Shown here one piece after another: positions 27,467 through 35,862 of a DNA stretch of 64,000 nt. Position 1 is the stretch's first letter. Every line of letters begins with the position of its first letter. The DNA lies in contig JAEUVE010000015.1 of assembly GCA_016786865.1 (NCBI GenBank), forward strand, positions 1 through 64,000, given 5' to 3'. The notes beneath the pieces are model-generated. The model made no database searches, was not told where the DNA came from, and saw only the letters and a list, made by a program, of their open reading frames with translations. The DNA is from Sediminibacterium sp. GTDB lineage: Bacteria; Bacteroidota; Bacteroidia; Chitinophagales; Chitinophagaceae. A program made the position numbers and the translations under genes.

Positions 27467-28156
27467 ATGAAACTGTTTTTCACTGGTTTTTTTAAGAATC
27501 TCTTTGTAATCCTGATAGCAACCTGCTCTTGTTTATCATCAGCGGCACAAAACAAAAACTTCGTATGGACACCGGAGGAACAGCTGGAATTGTTTGGTTA
27601 CTGCGGCAAACCGGCCTTAATAAGTACCCTGGGTATTTCTCCCGAAACAGCCGATCAAATCGGAAGCATTCAATACTGGGCCACATTGCAAAAGCAAAAA
27701 ATTGAAGCAGGCACCAACGATACTTTCGCAACAGCAGGTGAGGTAAATCTGGAAGTGATTAAGAAATATAAAAAACTATCCATTACCGGAAGCAAACTGG
27801 AATCGGTTAACAATCTGCTTGGCATCACTGCCTGTCCCTTAATCACACTCAATTTTAATACAGCATACGATTCATTAAGCAAAGCACAAATGATGCAGGC
27901 TTATAAAATCAAATACCGGAAAATGCTGATCGATCAGCTGGGGATCAATGGCCGGCAGGCCGATATGCTAATAGACGCAGAAGCCTGGAAACAGAAAGAA
28001 GCCCTTACCATAGCTACCCTACCGGAAAATGATTTCAACAGGATCAGAAAAACGGTAGTATTGCACCAGGAGCTGGACAAAAAATACAAAATGATCGACC
28101 TTACGGATCAACAAAAAGAAGGGGCTAAAAACTTCTTTCTTCAGCATCAGTTATAA
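27467..28156 (+). CDS. Secreted protein of unknown function
   Basis: The 229-residue protein has a signal peptide (cleavage near SSAAQ). Two similar helical blocks follow, each with LGI-containing helices (STLGISPETADQIGSIQYWAT at about 45-65 and DQLGINGRQADMLIDAEAW at about 150-170). This suggests an internal duplication of a periplasmic helical domain. No known family is recognised. It is not obviously linked to the flanking genes: upstream is a divergent methyltransferase and downstream a convergent serine hydrolase 13 bp away. Confidence 0.65.
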   Translation: MKLFFTGFFKNLFVILIATCSCLSSAAQNKNFVWTPEEQLELFGYCGKPALISTLGISPETADQIGSIQYWATLQKQKIEAGTNDTFATAGEVNLEVIKKYKKLSITGSKLESVNNLLGITACPLITLNFNTAYDSLSKAQMMQAYKIKYRKMLIDQLGINGRQADMLIDAEAWKQKEALTIATLPENDFNRIRKTVVLHQELDKKYKMIDLTDQQKEGAKNFFLQHQL

Positions 28157-28169
28157 GCAAGCCCTGGTT

Positions 28170-29315
28170 TTATTTACCTACGAAGCTTTCGTACAGGATG
28201 TTCACGGTATTGCGAATCACAGCATTAAACCCCTCCGTATAACGTGGATCAGATCCATTTGTGATCACCACAAAACCAAACCTTTCCTTTGGTTCAAAAA
28301 ACATAGCGCTGTATAACCCGTAAGCAGACCCGGTATGTCCTTTCATTGTTTTACCGGGAATCAGTTTTTCCGATGTCATAATGGCCAGCCCGTATCCCTC
28401 TTCGGAAGAAAGAGGCGTCTGCATTTCTGCAGCACTTTTCTTTTTAATAATACGCTTCCCGTTATAACGACCCTGTTGACTGTGCATGATCATATACCTG
28501 GCAAGGTCTCCGGCAGAGATTTTCATACCGCCTGTTGGAGAAAAAACAGGAGTTGTATAACCCATTGTGTAATGAGCTATCTCCTGACTTCTGGGAGCAT
28601 ATGCTCCGGGAGATGCTTCAAATTTAGCTGAGTCTCCGTTGTATTCATAAATTGTAGCAAAGCGCGACTGGTCGAGCGAATCCACACAATAGCCTCCATA
28701 TAAGCCAAGCGGATCAAGCACATGGTGCTTCACATACTGATCAAAGCGCTCTCCGGAAATTTTCTCAATAATGGTTCCCACCATATTATAATTCAGGTTA
28801 CAATACATATATCCCTTACCCGGCTCATAATCATTGTAACATTTTGCCCAGTTGCTGTTCTTATCCGGGTTGATGGCATCCAGTGTAAAATAGCCCTGAC
28901 TATCGTTGATGGAAGAACGATGGGAAAGAACCATCCGAAGCGTAATCATCGTTTCAGGAAACTTCGGATTCCGAACCGAAAAACCCACCAGCTTGCTGAT
29001 GTCGTCTTCCAAACTAAGCTTTCCTGCTTCTACCAGTTGCATGATGGATGTTGCTGAAAAGGATTTGGAAATAGAGGCAATCCGGAACAGGCAATCGTTG
29101 GTAAGCGGGGTATTGGTTTCGAGGTTTTTCTTTCCAAAAGCATTGGTGTAAATGACCTGATTATTTTTTACTACAGCAACAGCAAGACCAACTACCTTGG
29201 TTTTTTCCATCAGTGCCTCTATACCGGCTTCCGCCTTTTCGGGCTGACCATAGCCGTTAAAAGAAATCAACAGCAGAAAATAAAATGCCAGACAAGGAAA
29301 CAGGCTTTTTTTCAT
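28170..29315 (-). CDS. Serine hydrolase of the class C beta-lactamase/DD-peptidase family
   Basis: The 381-residue exported protein (MKKSLFPCLAFYFLLLISFNGYG signal) carries the active-site SxxK as SISK, the YxN motif as YCN or YNM in the YMYCNLNYN region, and an HTG box (HTGSAYG) in place of KTG. This is typical of esterase/peptidase members rather than true beta-lactamases. The substrate could be a D-amino-acid peptide or an ester. It follows a PepSY gene on the same strand (20 bp gap), so the two may be co-transcribed. Confidence 0.85.
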   Translation of the reverse strand: MKKSLFPCLAFYFLLLISFNGYGQPEKAEAGIEALMEKTKVVGLAVAVVKNNQVIYTNAFGKKNLETNTPLTNDCLFRIASISKSFSATSIMQLVEAGKLSLEDDISKLVGFSVRNPKFPETMITLRMVLSHRSSINDSQGYFTLDAINPDKNSNWAKCYNDYEPGKGYMYCNLNYNMVGTIIEKISGERFDQYVKHHVLDPLGLYGGYCVDSLDQSRFATIYEYNGDSAKFEASPGAYAPRSQEIAHYTMGYTTPVFSPTGGMKISAGDLARYMIMHSQQGRYNGKRIIKKKSAAEMQTPLSSEEGYGLAIMTSEKLIPGKTMKGHTGSAYGLYSAMFFEPKERFGFVVITNGSDPRYTEGFNAVIRNTVNILYESFVGK

Positions 29316-29335
29316 AACATTTGATTGAGCATTAA

Positions 29336-30094
29336 TCAGGATTTAAATCTTTTGGAACTTACGAAATAAAGTGCAAACCCACTTATTACAGTGATCAGTC
29401 CAAATATCGAAAAACCCTTTAACAGAATATTGCCAAAATGATCCCTCCCGGAATAATCCATGGTGTGCATCATCCATAGAAAATCAAATACCCGCCATTG
29501 ATCATTTCTAAATTTTTGCACCGTACCCAGTTCGGTTGCCACATAAACTACCGTGTTGGCCGAATTACCAAAACGAATAGCAAACGCTGGAAGCGGCTGT
29601 CCGCGGTATTCGTGGTGGTTATTGGTAGCAGTAAGCAACTGTACCTCTTTTACTTCTGCTGATCCGTTGAAATGCGATTGAGCCACTAAAATGGCTTCCT
29701 CTCTATTGAGCGGCCCCCTGAGTTCACCGGTTATTGCATTGGCAAGGTGATTCATAGTTGTACGTTTATGGGTGTTTTTTTGGGGGTCGTGTATGCTGCT
29801 CAGGCACCGGATTTGATAAAAGGGGCTTCCGGAGATTTCAATGAGCTGTATAGATACGAGGGAGTCGATCCGATGCACTTTTCTGATAGTGTCCAACACC
29901 TGTGTGGGTGAAACCATTTTGAGGGTGGAAGACAATAAAGGACTAGGCTTTTTATCAAAATCTCCATGAACTTCATCCATATTGCTCCAACTGAAGTAAA
30001 GGCCGCCGATGGTCCATAGAAAAAACTGAATTCCTAATAACAAGCCCAGATAACGATGGGCTTTTCGGATATAGTAGTGGTTGCTTTTTGCCAT
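29336..30094 (-). CDS. PepSY-domain membrane protein
   Basis: The start at 30094 (MAKSNHYYIRKAHRYLGL) is preferred to an ATG ten codons upstream. The protein has an N-terminal membrane helix (GLLLGIQFFLWTIGGLYFSW), a periplasmic region with a PepSY-like motif (EEAILVAQSHFNG), and a C-terminal membrane helix (FSIFGLITVISGFALYF). HTMDYSGRDHFG resembles the heme/iron-reductase type PepSY_TM proteins. Bacteroidota use such proteins at the inner membrane in iron-complex reduction or signalling. At about 252 residues it is shorter than the 350-500-residue reductases. Confidence 0.75.
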   Translation of the reverse strand: MAKSNHYYIRKAHRYLGLLLGIQFFLWTIGGLYFSWSNMDEVHGDFDKKPSPLLSSTLKMVSPTQVLDTIRKVHRIDSLVSIQLIEISGSPFYQIRCLSSIHDPQKNTHKRTTMNHLANAITGELRGPLNREEAILVAQSHFNGSAEVKEVQLLTATNNHHEYRGQPLPAFAIRFGNSANTVVYVATELGTVQKFRNDQWRVFDFLWMMHTMDYSGRDHFGNILLKGFSIFGLITVISGFALYFVSSKRFKS

Positions 30095-30184
30095 TGCTTT
30101 TCCAATATAAGCTATTCTTGCCATAGCTGTTGCCAGGCTGCTGGTAAACAGATGACTGTTTTAGCCGGGCATATTTGAACTTAC

Positions 30185-30820
30185 TCAGAGCTCTTTGATC
30201 CAGATATGTATATCCTTCGGAGCAAATTCCGTTCCACCGAAAAAGGGGAACAATTTATACCCGCTGATGGTTGCAGATCCGCAACTGCGTAGGACCGTGT
30301 CTTTTTTGTTATCTATAGTAAACTCGTATCCATTTGGCACCAGCCTGATGCCCGCAGTATATATTTTTCCTAATTCCACCGTCTGCAACTCCTTAAAAGA
30401 GCGAACTGAATCATTGTAGTAATACGCATAGATCCGCATGGCATTATTCAGCCATGCCCAGCCGAATCTGGCAGAGTTGATGTGATGCGGCGCAATGGTA
30501 TATTGAGTTGTAAATGATACACAATCTGCAAATCCGTATAGTTTGTTTACATCGGCCTGATTAGCCGGATCGGTTGTCTGATAAACGCCGCTGCTGTCGA
30601 ATCGGAATTTAATCCGCATTTCGGTGATGCCGTTCACTGGGATAATCTTTGTAGAATCGGTAGAATAACTGCCTCCTCTTGGTATAAAATAGTTTACAAA
30701 TCCCGGCTCCTGAAAAATTTCATAACTCTTTTCCTTGCTGCAATACAACAAAGAGCCTGCAAGGCAAACCAGGATGGCCGCCCTGAACCGTGCAGAATAT
30801 GTAGAGAAAGGCCTGCGCAT
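30185..30820 (-). CDS. Lipoprotein of unknown function
   Basis: The 211-residue protein begins with a basic N-terminus, a hydrophobic helix and a lipobox (AGSLLYC with C near residue 27). This marks it as an acylated periplasmic or outer-membrane lipoprotein. The mature part is beta-rich with paired aromatic residues (FGWAWLNNAMRIYAYYYND, KIYTAGIRLVPNGYEFTIDNKK), reminiscent of polysaccharide-binding jelly-rolls. It lies upstream of the PepSY gene on the same strand. The function is unknown. Confidence 0.7.
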   Translation of the reverse strand: MRRPFSTYSARFRAAILVCLAGSLLYCSKEKSYEIFQEPGFVNYFIPRGGSYSTDSTKIIPVNGITEMRIKFRFDSSGVYQTTDPANQADVNKLYGFADCVSFTTQYTIAPHHINSARFGWAWLNNAMRIYAYYYNDSVRSFKELQTVELGKIYTAGIRLVPNGYEFTIDNKKDTVLRSCGSATISGYKLFPFFGGTEFAPKDIHIWIKEL

Positions 30821-30937
30821 TATTGGTCATTATATCATCCCAACCCTTGTTTTACCCTGTAAAGTTACCTGATCTAAGCATGGATGATGCATGATACAAA
30901 TTATATTTGCTGAACCACCAGGATACACATAAGAATA

Positions 30938-31459
30938 ATGAATAATATAGTAATCAGCAAGGCTGGCATACAAGATCTGAAGCAACTTCAGGAAATCAGC
31001 ACCGAAACTTTTGTACAAACTTTTGCAGAAGTGAATACAAAGGAAGATATGGAGAAATACCTTTCCGAGCATTTATCCCTGTCTAAACTTTCGGCAGAAC
31101 TGAATAATGCCGAATCCGATTTTTATTTTGCCCAGCTCAATGATCAGGTAATAGGATATTTGAAAACCAACAGCGGAGCTGCTCAAACAGAGCTAAAAGA
31201 AGCAGATGGGTTGGAAGTGGAAAGAATCTATGTATTAAAAGAATTCAAGGGTAAAAATGTTGGTCAGGTTTTATTAGATAAAGCAATAACCGTTGCCCAT
31301 GACCAAAAAGCAGCGTATATATGGCTGGGGGTCTGGGAAGAGAATTACAGGGCGATCCGTTTTTATGAAAAAAATGGATTTAGTGTTTTTGACAAACATA
31401 TTTTCAGGCTGGGCAATGACGAACAAACAGATCTGATGATGAAACGTATACTCCCATAA
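30938..31459 (+). CDS. GNAT-family N-acetyltransferase
   Basis: The 173-residue acetyl-CoA-dependent acyltransferase has GNAT motif A (VERIYVLKEFKGKNVGQVLLDKAI) with the pyrophosphate-binding loop, and motif B (NYRAIRFYEKNGFSV). These features match spermidine/diamine or amino-acid acetyltransferases such as PaiA-like proteins, but the substrate is not determined. It starts a two-gene operon with a PhzF-type isomerase 9 bp downstream. Confidence 0.85.
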   Translation: MNNIVISKAGIQDLKQLQEISTETFVQTFAEVNTKEDMEKYLSEHLSLSKLSAELNNAESDFYFAQLNDQVIGYLKTNSGAAQTELKEADGLEVERIYVLKEFKGKNVGQVLLDKAITVAHDQKAAYIWLGVWEENYRAIRFYEKNGFSVFDKHIFRLGNDEQTDLMMKRILP

Positions 31460-31468
31460 AAAATAGAA

Positions 31469-32254
31469 ATGAAACAGAAAATTTACCAGGTTGACGCTTT
31501 CGCAGAAGAATTGTTCTCCGGTAATCCAGCAGCGGTATGTCCTTTGGAAGATTGGCCGGAAGACGAACTACTACAGAAAATCGCCATGGAAAATAACCTG
31601 GCGGAAACGGCCTATTTTGTAAAAGCGGGTGCTCATTTTGAGCTCAGGTGGTTTACTCCAACTACAGAAGTAGATTTATGTGGCCACGCAACACTGGCCA
31701 GCGCATATGTACTGTTTCATCAACTTGGTTATAATGAACAAACGATCCGCTTTCAATCCCGCAGAAGTGGAACATTAACTGTTTCAAAAGAAGACGACTT
31801 ACTTACGCTGGATTTTCCGGCAGACAGCATCACGGAAGTAAGCATAACCGATGGGCTCACCAGGGGATTGAATCTTCAGCCACAAAAAATATTCAAGGGC
31901 AAGAGCGATTATATGTTTGTTTATGAGAGAGAAGAAGACATCAAACAATTGATTCCTGATTTCCCAACTATTGAGACAATTGATGCAAGAGGAATCATTG
32001 TTACGGCCAGGGGAAATACCGTAGATTTTGTTTCCCGTTTTTTTGCACCACAGTGCGGCGTGAATGAAGATCCTGTTACCGGTTCAGCACATACCACACT
32101 CACACCATTCTGGAGCAGGATCTTAAACAAAAAGGTACTTACTGCAAAGCAACTCTCAGCCAGAGGCGGATTCCTGCAATGTGAAGATCATGGAGAACGG
32201 GTCTCTATCAGCGGACGTTGCAAACTTTACCTGGAAGGATCGATTTTCATTTAA
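31469..32254 (+). CDS. PhzF-family isomerase/epimerase
   Basis: The 261-residue protein has the double hot-dog-like PhzF fold. The catalytic glutamate lies in NNLAETAYF (about residue 46), with GHATLAS and DPVTGSAH (about 205) forming the substrate pocket. YddE-like members of unknown substrate are the closest type, since no phenazine genes are present. It is co-directional with a GNAT gene 9 bp upstream, which suggests an amine- or amino-acid-related modification pathway. Confidence 0.88.
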   Translation: MKQKIYQVDAFAEELFSGNPAAVCPLEDWPEDELLQKIAMENNLAETAYFVKAGAHFELRWFTPTTEVDLCGHATLASAYVLFHQLGYNEQTIRFQSRRSGTLTVSKEDDLLTLDFPADSITEVSITDGLTRGLNLQPQKIFKGKSDYMFVYEREEDIKQLIPDFPTIETIDARGIIVTARGNTVDFVSRFFAPQCGVNEDPVTGSAHTTLTPFWSRILNKKVLTAKQLSARGGFLQCEDHGERVSISGRCKLYLEGSIFI

Positions 32255-32260
32255 AGCCAA

Positions 32261-33016
32261 TCATCCCTCCTGATTTCTGACAACTGCTTTGATAGGAACC
32301 AGTTTAATCATTCCTATTTTATCGAAAAGCCGGATGATGGGATAAACAGGATCCAGCTCCCACCATTTTGCTGCAAAATTCGGGCGGGCACCGGCATGGT
32401 GGTGATTGTTCTGGAATAATTCTCCTAGCATCAGAAAATCAAAGATCAGGGTGTTTTTGGAATGATCCTTTTCATTAAAGTTTCTGTATCCATACTTATG
32501 TCCTGCCCAGTTCACAACAGCACCCTGGATAGGTCCAATCAGAAAATGGATGGGCAGTAAGAGATACATCCACCATTCTGTGGCGAAAACCGCATAAAAC
32601 AAAACATAAGCAGCTGCAAATCCAAGGCGTGTAAACCAGCTGTCTGCTATCTTGTCTATTGTGGGGTATACAGGAAAATTCTTGTCGAATTTTGGTTCTA
32701 TTTCAAGTGTGCCTTTTAACACACCATGGTATACTTTTTTTGTATGCCACATCATGGAAAAGACCTCCCTGAAAAAATGGGGCGTGTGCGGATCTTTTTC
32801 TGTATCACTGTAAGCATGGTGCATCCGGTGCAGAATGGCGTATGCCCTGGCATTCAGATAGGAGGTGCCCTGTGTTACCCATGAATAGATGTACCAGAAT
32901 TTTTCCCAGAAAGGATTCATGGTAAACATTTTATGGGCAGCGTAACGATGGAGGTAAAAAGTTTGTGCAAATAAGGAAAGGTACCAGTGCAGCAAGAGAA
33001 ATACAAAAACAATCAT
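32261..33016 (-). CDS. Membrane fatty-acid (acyl-CoA/lipid) desaturase
   Basis: The 251-residue protein has three His boxes that ligate the di-iron centre: HRYAAH (HxxxxH), HRMHH and NHHHAG (HxxHH type). They are separated by two pairs of membrane helices. The layout is that of the short bacterial delta-9-like desaturases. Activity requires an electron donor, and none is encoded nearby. The gene ends 6 bp from the convergent PhzF gene and is separated by about 150 bp from the GNAT genes upstream. It likely tunes membrane fluidity. Confidence 0.85.
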   Translation of the reverse strand: MIVFVFLLLHWYLSLFAQTFYLHRYAAHKMFTMNPFWEKFWYIYSWVTQGTSYLNARAYAILHRMHHAYSDTEKDPHTPHFFREVFSMMWHTKKVYHGVLKGTLEIEPKFDKNFPVYPTIDKIADSWFTRLGFAAAYVLFYAVFATEWWMYLLLPIHFLIGPIQGAVVNWAGHKYGYRNFNEKDHSKNTLIFDFLMLGELFQNNHHHAGARPNFAAKWWELDPVYPIIRLFDKIGMIKLVPIKAVVRNQEG

Positions 33017-33164
33017 TTAATCGGCAATATTTGGGGTTATTTTGGTCGCAAATATGAGATTAAATTTTGGTTAAAAATCAGAGCGGCTACAAAAGAAGAA
33101 TTTTCACATGGATTTATGAATCGGTTCATCCCGGCAGAACAAATACCGGACAATTGGATATATG

Positions 33165-33890
33165 TTATATCATACCCGGATAGCCTCTTTTTTTAAAAAC
33201 AGCAAAATGAACATCTGCTCTTACCTGAAAGCCCAACTTTTGATAAACATTAATCGCAGCTATATTGTCTGCCCGGACATGCAAAAAAGGAACTGACCCC
33301 TCGAGAAAAATCCCTTCTGCCACTTTTGATGTAAGGTAGGATGCGTATCCATTACCCAGATATTCAGGATGCGTACATATCGCGCTGACTTCGGTATATC
33401 CATTGGTTTTTAACCGCTCTCCGGCCATTGAAATCAGCTGATCGTTTTGAAACAACCCTATATAGTTTCCGAATGTGATGGTCTTAGTATAGAAAGGACC
33501 AGGCCTTGTTAATTCGGTAAGTTCGAGCATTTGCGGAACATCTGCATCACTCAAAGTACGAATAGAAAGCGCCCTTTCCTGAACCTTGTTTAATGCAGGG
33601 CAATACATCTGGTAGAGCGGAATGGAAAAAATTAATTCTGTTCCTTCAGGTAACTGCACCTCCTTTGCAATCATTACGGAAAAAGATCTGTTGTCCGGTA
33701 TTTGCAAAAGCAATTCCTGGCAATCTGATTCATCCCAGTTTTTCATTCCGATAAAGGGAGATACCTCTTCCGGGAAAAACTTTACCGTTGCTGTTCCCTG
33801 ATTAAAATGTTGCTGTTTCCCGGACAGCGCTTCCCAAACCGGATTATCCAATGAACGGATCATGTTATTTATCTTTTGGTCCAATCCCAT
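33165..33890 (-). CDS. GNAT-family acetyltransferase (FR47-like)
   Basis: The 241-residue protein has an atypical N-terminal half and a C-terminal GNAT FR47-like domain: TEVSAICTHPEYLGNGYASYLTSKVAEG (motif A) and FLHVRADNIAAINVYQKLGFQVR (motif B). It overlaps the upstream GNAT gene by 22 bp and lies on the tnaA-tpl transcript side. The substrate is unknown. With the FR47 type, an amino acid or small amine is plausible. Confidence 0.8.
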   Translation of the reverse strand: MGLDQKINNMIRSLDNPVWEALSGKQQHFNQGTATVKFFPEEVSPFIGMKNWDESDCQELLLQIPDNRSFSVMIAKEVQLPEGTELIFSIPLYQMYCPALNKVQERALSIRTLSDADVPQMLELTELTRPGPFYTKTITFGNYIGLFQNDQLISMAGERLKTNGYTEVSAICTHPEYLGNGYASYLTSKVAEGIFLEGSVPFLHVRADNIAAINVYQKLGFQVRADVHFAVFKKRGYPGMI

Positions 33891-34432
33891 AAAACAATAT
33901 CCCAGCCGATTCCTCCATAGTGCAAGGTATCAATTACTTCAAAACCAGTATTTAGGTGAGCTTTCAGGGAGCGCTGGTTGGCCTGGGCTACATCCGTTAT
34001 ACAATAATCGTACTGATCCATCAAAGCAGTCTTGAATTGACTATACAACCGTTTTACAAGACCTTGCCCTCTGTATGCCTTCGCAACACAAAGCTGTCCA
34101 ACTACCACATAGCAGGTGTCTTTCAGGGGTTGATGATTGTAACTAAGTGTATCAATCGTGTTAAACAAATCTGCCAACAATTCGTGCTCATAACGATTCT
34201 CTCTCGTAGTAACCAATGCATAACCAACTACTTCCTCTCCATCCTTTGCTACAATGGAAGGGCAGGTCTGGTGCATCTGTTCCAGAAATTCCAAAGAATA
34301 GGTTGCGCTCAAAAACCCCTGGCTGGATGCCTCTTCTTCAGAAATCAATGTTCGCAGATTAGCGGCCTGTAAATCTTTTATGCCAGTCAGTTCCGAAAGA
34401 TCAGTAACAGGCTTAATAATCACTGTACTCAT
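33869..34432 (-). CDS. GNAT-family acetyltransferase
   Basis: The start at 34432 (MSTVIIKPVTDLSE) is preferred over an ATG three codons upstream. This 187-residue GNAT protein has VVVGQLCVAKAYRGQGLVKRLYSQF (motif A) and QANQRSLKAHLNTGFEVI (motif B). It begins 35 bp after the tyrosine phenol-lyase stop and overlaps the next GNAT gene. The four genes tnaA, tpl and two GNATs therefore look like one operon. Acetylation of an amine or amino acid derived from the lyases is an inference. Confidence 0.82.
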   Translation of the reverse strand: MSTVIIKPVTDLSELTGIKDLQAANLRTLISEEEASSQGFLSATYSLEFLEQMHQTCPSIVAKDGEEVVGYALVTTRENRYEHELLADLFNTIDTLSYNHQPLKDTCYVVVGQLCVAKAYRGQGLVKRLYSQFKTALMDQYDYCITDVAQANQRSLKAHLNTGFEVIDTLHYGGIGWDIVLWDWTKR

Positions 34433-34467
34433 AAGCGCCAAAGATAAACGCTACAGCGCAGTTTATA

Positions 34468-35847
34468 CTATAGCTTTTCAAATCTGGCCTGAAAGAAACG
34501 CAGGTACTTAGGTTCATAAACCATTTTCATTCCTTTGATAGCATCTCTGCGTTCATATACCCTTGCCGCGGATTCAGCTATTACGTCCATATGTGCCTGT
34601 GTATACACCCTACGTGGAATGGTGAAACGAACCAGCTCCAGTTTTGGATAATAGTTTTCTCCATTAGGCTTTCTGCCGGCAGACACTACACCACGCTCCA
34701 TGGTCCGCACACCAGAATCGAGGTACATTTCTGCTGCGAGGGTTTGGGCCGGAAACTGATCCTGCGGAATATGGGGGAGGAATTTTTTCGCATCCACAAA
34801 AATGCCATGCCCACCAATAGGCTGTACGATTGGCACACCATAATGCATCATTTTTTCCCCTAAATAAATCACTTGTCCGATTCTGGCTTTGATGTGCTCA
34901 TCTCCAACACTTTCTTTAATACCAATGGCCATGGCTTCCATATCTCTTCCGGCCAGTCCGCCATAGGTATGCAGGCCCTCGTATACTACAACCATATTCC
35001 TGGCCTCTTCGTACACATCATAATCATTCACTGCCAGAAATCCTCCAATATTGACCAATGCATCTTTTTTTGCACTCATGGTAGCCCCATCGGTCAGGGA
35101 ACAAATTTCCTTTACAATGGATTTAATGGATCTGTCTGCATATCCCTTTTCTTTCTGTTGAATAAAATAAGCATTCTCTGCCACCCGGGTCATATCGTGT
35201 ATGATCCTGATGTGGTGTTTTTTGGTGAGCGCCCGAAGTTCCTTCAGGTTCTTCATACTGATGGGCTGTCCGCCTGCCATATTCACGCTCGTAGCAATAC
35301 TTACATATGGTATTTTGGGTGCCCCGTGTTTTTTTATCAAGCTTTTCAGCTTATTCAGATCCACATTGCCTTTAAAAGGGAAAGTGTTTTCCGGATCATG
35401 CGCTTCATCTATGATCACATCCTCGAACTTACCTCCCGCCAGTTCCTGGTGAAGTCTGGTAGTAGTGAAATACATATTTCCCGGAATAATATCTCCCTTT
35501 TTGATCAGCACCTTCGAAAGAATATTTTCAGCTCCTCTTCCCTGGTGAGTTGGAATCAGGTATTTATAGCCATAAACATCTCTTACTACTTCTTCCAGAT
35601 GATAAAAGTTTCTGCTTCCGGCATATGCTTCATCTCCCATCATCATGCCGGCCCATTGGCGATCGCTCATAGCAGAAGTTCCACTATCTGTCAGAAGATC
35701 TATATAAACATCTTCTGACCTTAGCAGGAACGTGTTATAGCCTGCTTCTTTCAGGGCTTTCTTACGCTGTGCAACTGTTGTCATTTTCAACAACTCTACC
35801 ATTTTTATTTTGTAAGGCTCTGCCCAGCTTTGTTTAATCTTTTTCAT
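34468..35847 (-). CDS. tpl: Tyrosine phenol-lyase (beta-tyrosinase)-like PLP enzyme
   Basis: The 459-residue PLP-dependent beta-eliminating lyase cleaves tyrosine to phenol, pyruvate and ammonia. The PLP lysine is the second Lys of TMSAKKD (about 261). TPL rather than tryptophanase identity is supported by NMYFTTTR, by GVRTMERGVVSAGR (arginine at the TPL-diagnostic place), and by LRFFQARF near the C-terminus, where tryptophanases have LRHFTAK. Its neighbour 15 bp upstream is a tryptophanase, so the pair makes both phenol and indole from aromatic amino acids. Substrate preference is inferred from these residues. Confidence 0.85.
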   Translation of the reverse strand: MKKIKQSWAEPYKIKMVELLKMTTVAQRKKALKEAGYNTFLLRSEDVYIDLLTDSGTSAMSDRQWAGMMMGDEAYAGSRNFYHLEEVVRDVYGYKYLIPTHQGRGAENILSKVLIKKGDIIPGNMYFTTTRLHQELAGGKFEDVIIDEAHDPENTFPFKGNVDLNKLKSLIKKHGAPKIPYVSIATSVNMAGGQPISMKNLKELRALTKKHHIRIIHDMTRVAENAYFIQQKEKGYADRSIKSIVKEICSLTDGATMSAKKDALVNIGGFLAVNDYDVYEEARNMVVVYEGLHTYGGLAGRDMEAMAIGIKESVGDEHIKARIGQVIYLGEKMMHYGVPIVQPIGGHGIFVDAKKFLPHIPQDQFPAQTLAAEMYLDSGVRTMERGVVSAGRKPNGENYYPKLELVRFTIPRRVYTQAHMDVIAESAARVYERRDAIKGMKMVYEPKYLRFFQARFEKL

Positions 35848-35862
35848 TTTGCTGTTTTACGT

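Noticed and set aside
32987-33196. 69-residue plus-strand ORF between desaturase and GNAT genes
   Set aside because: It overlaps the start region of the desaturase and the 3' end of a GNAT gene, and has no conserved motif.
34873-35718. 281-residue open frame on the plus strand opposite tpl
   Set aside because: It is antisense to a well-conserved gene, is rich in Cys, Phe and Ile typical of antisense shadows, and has no domain.
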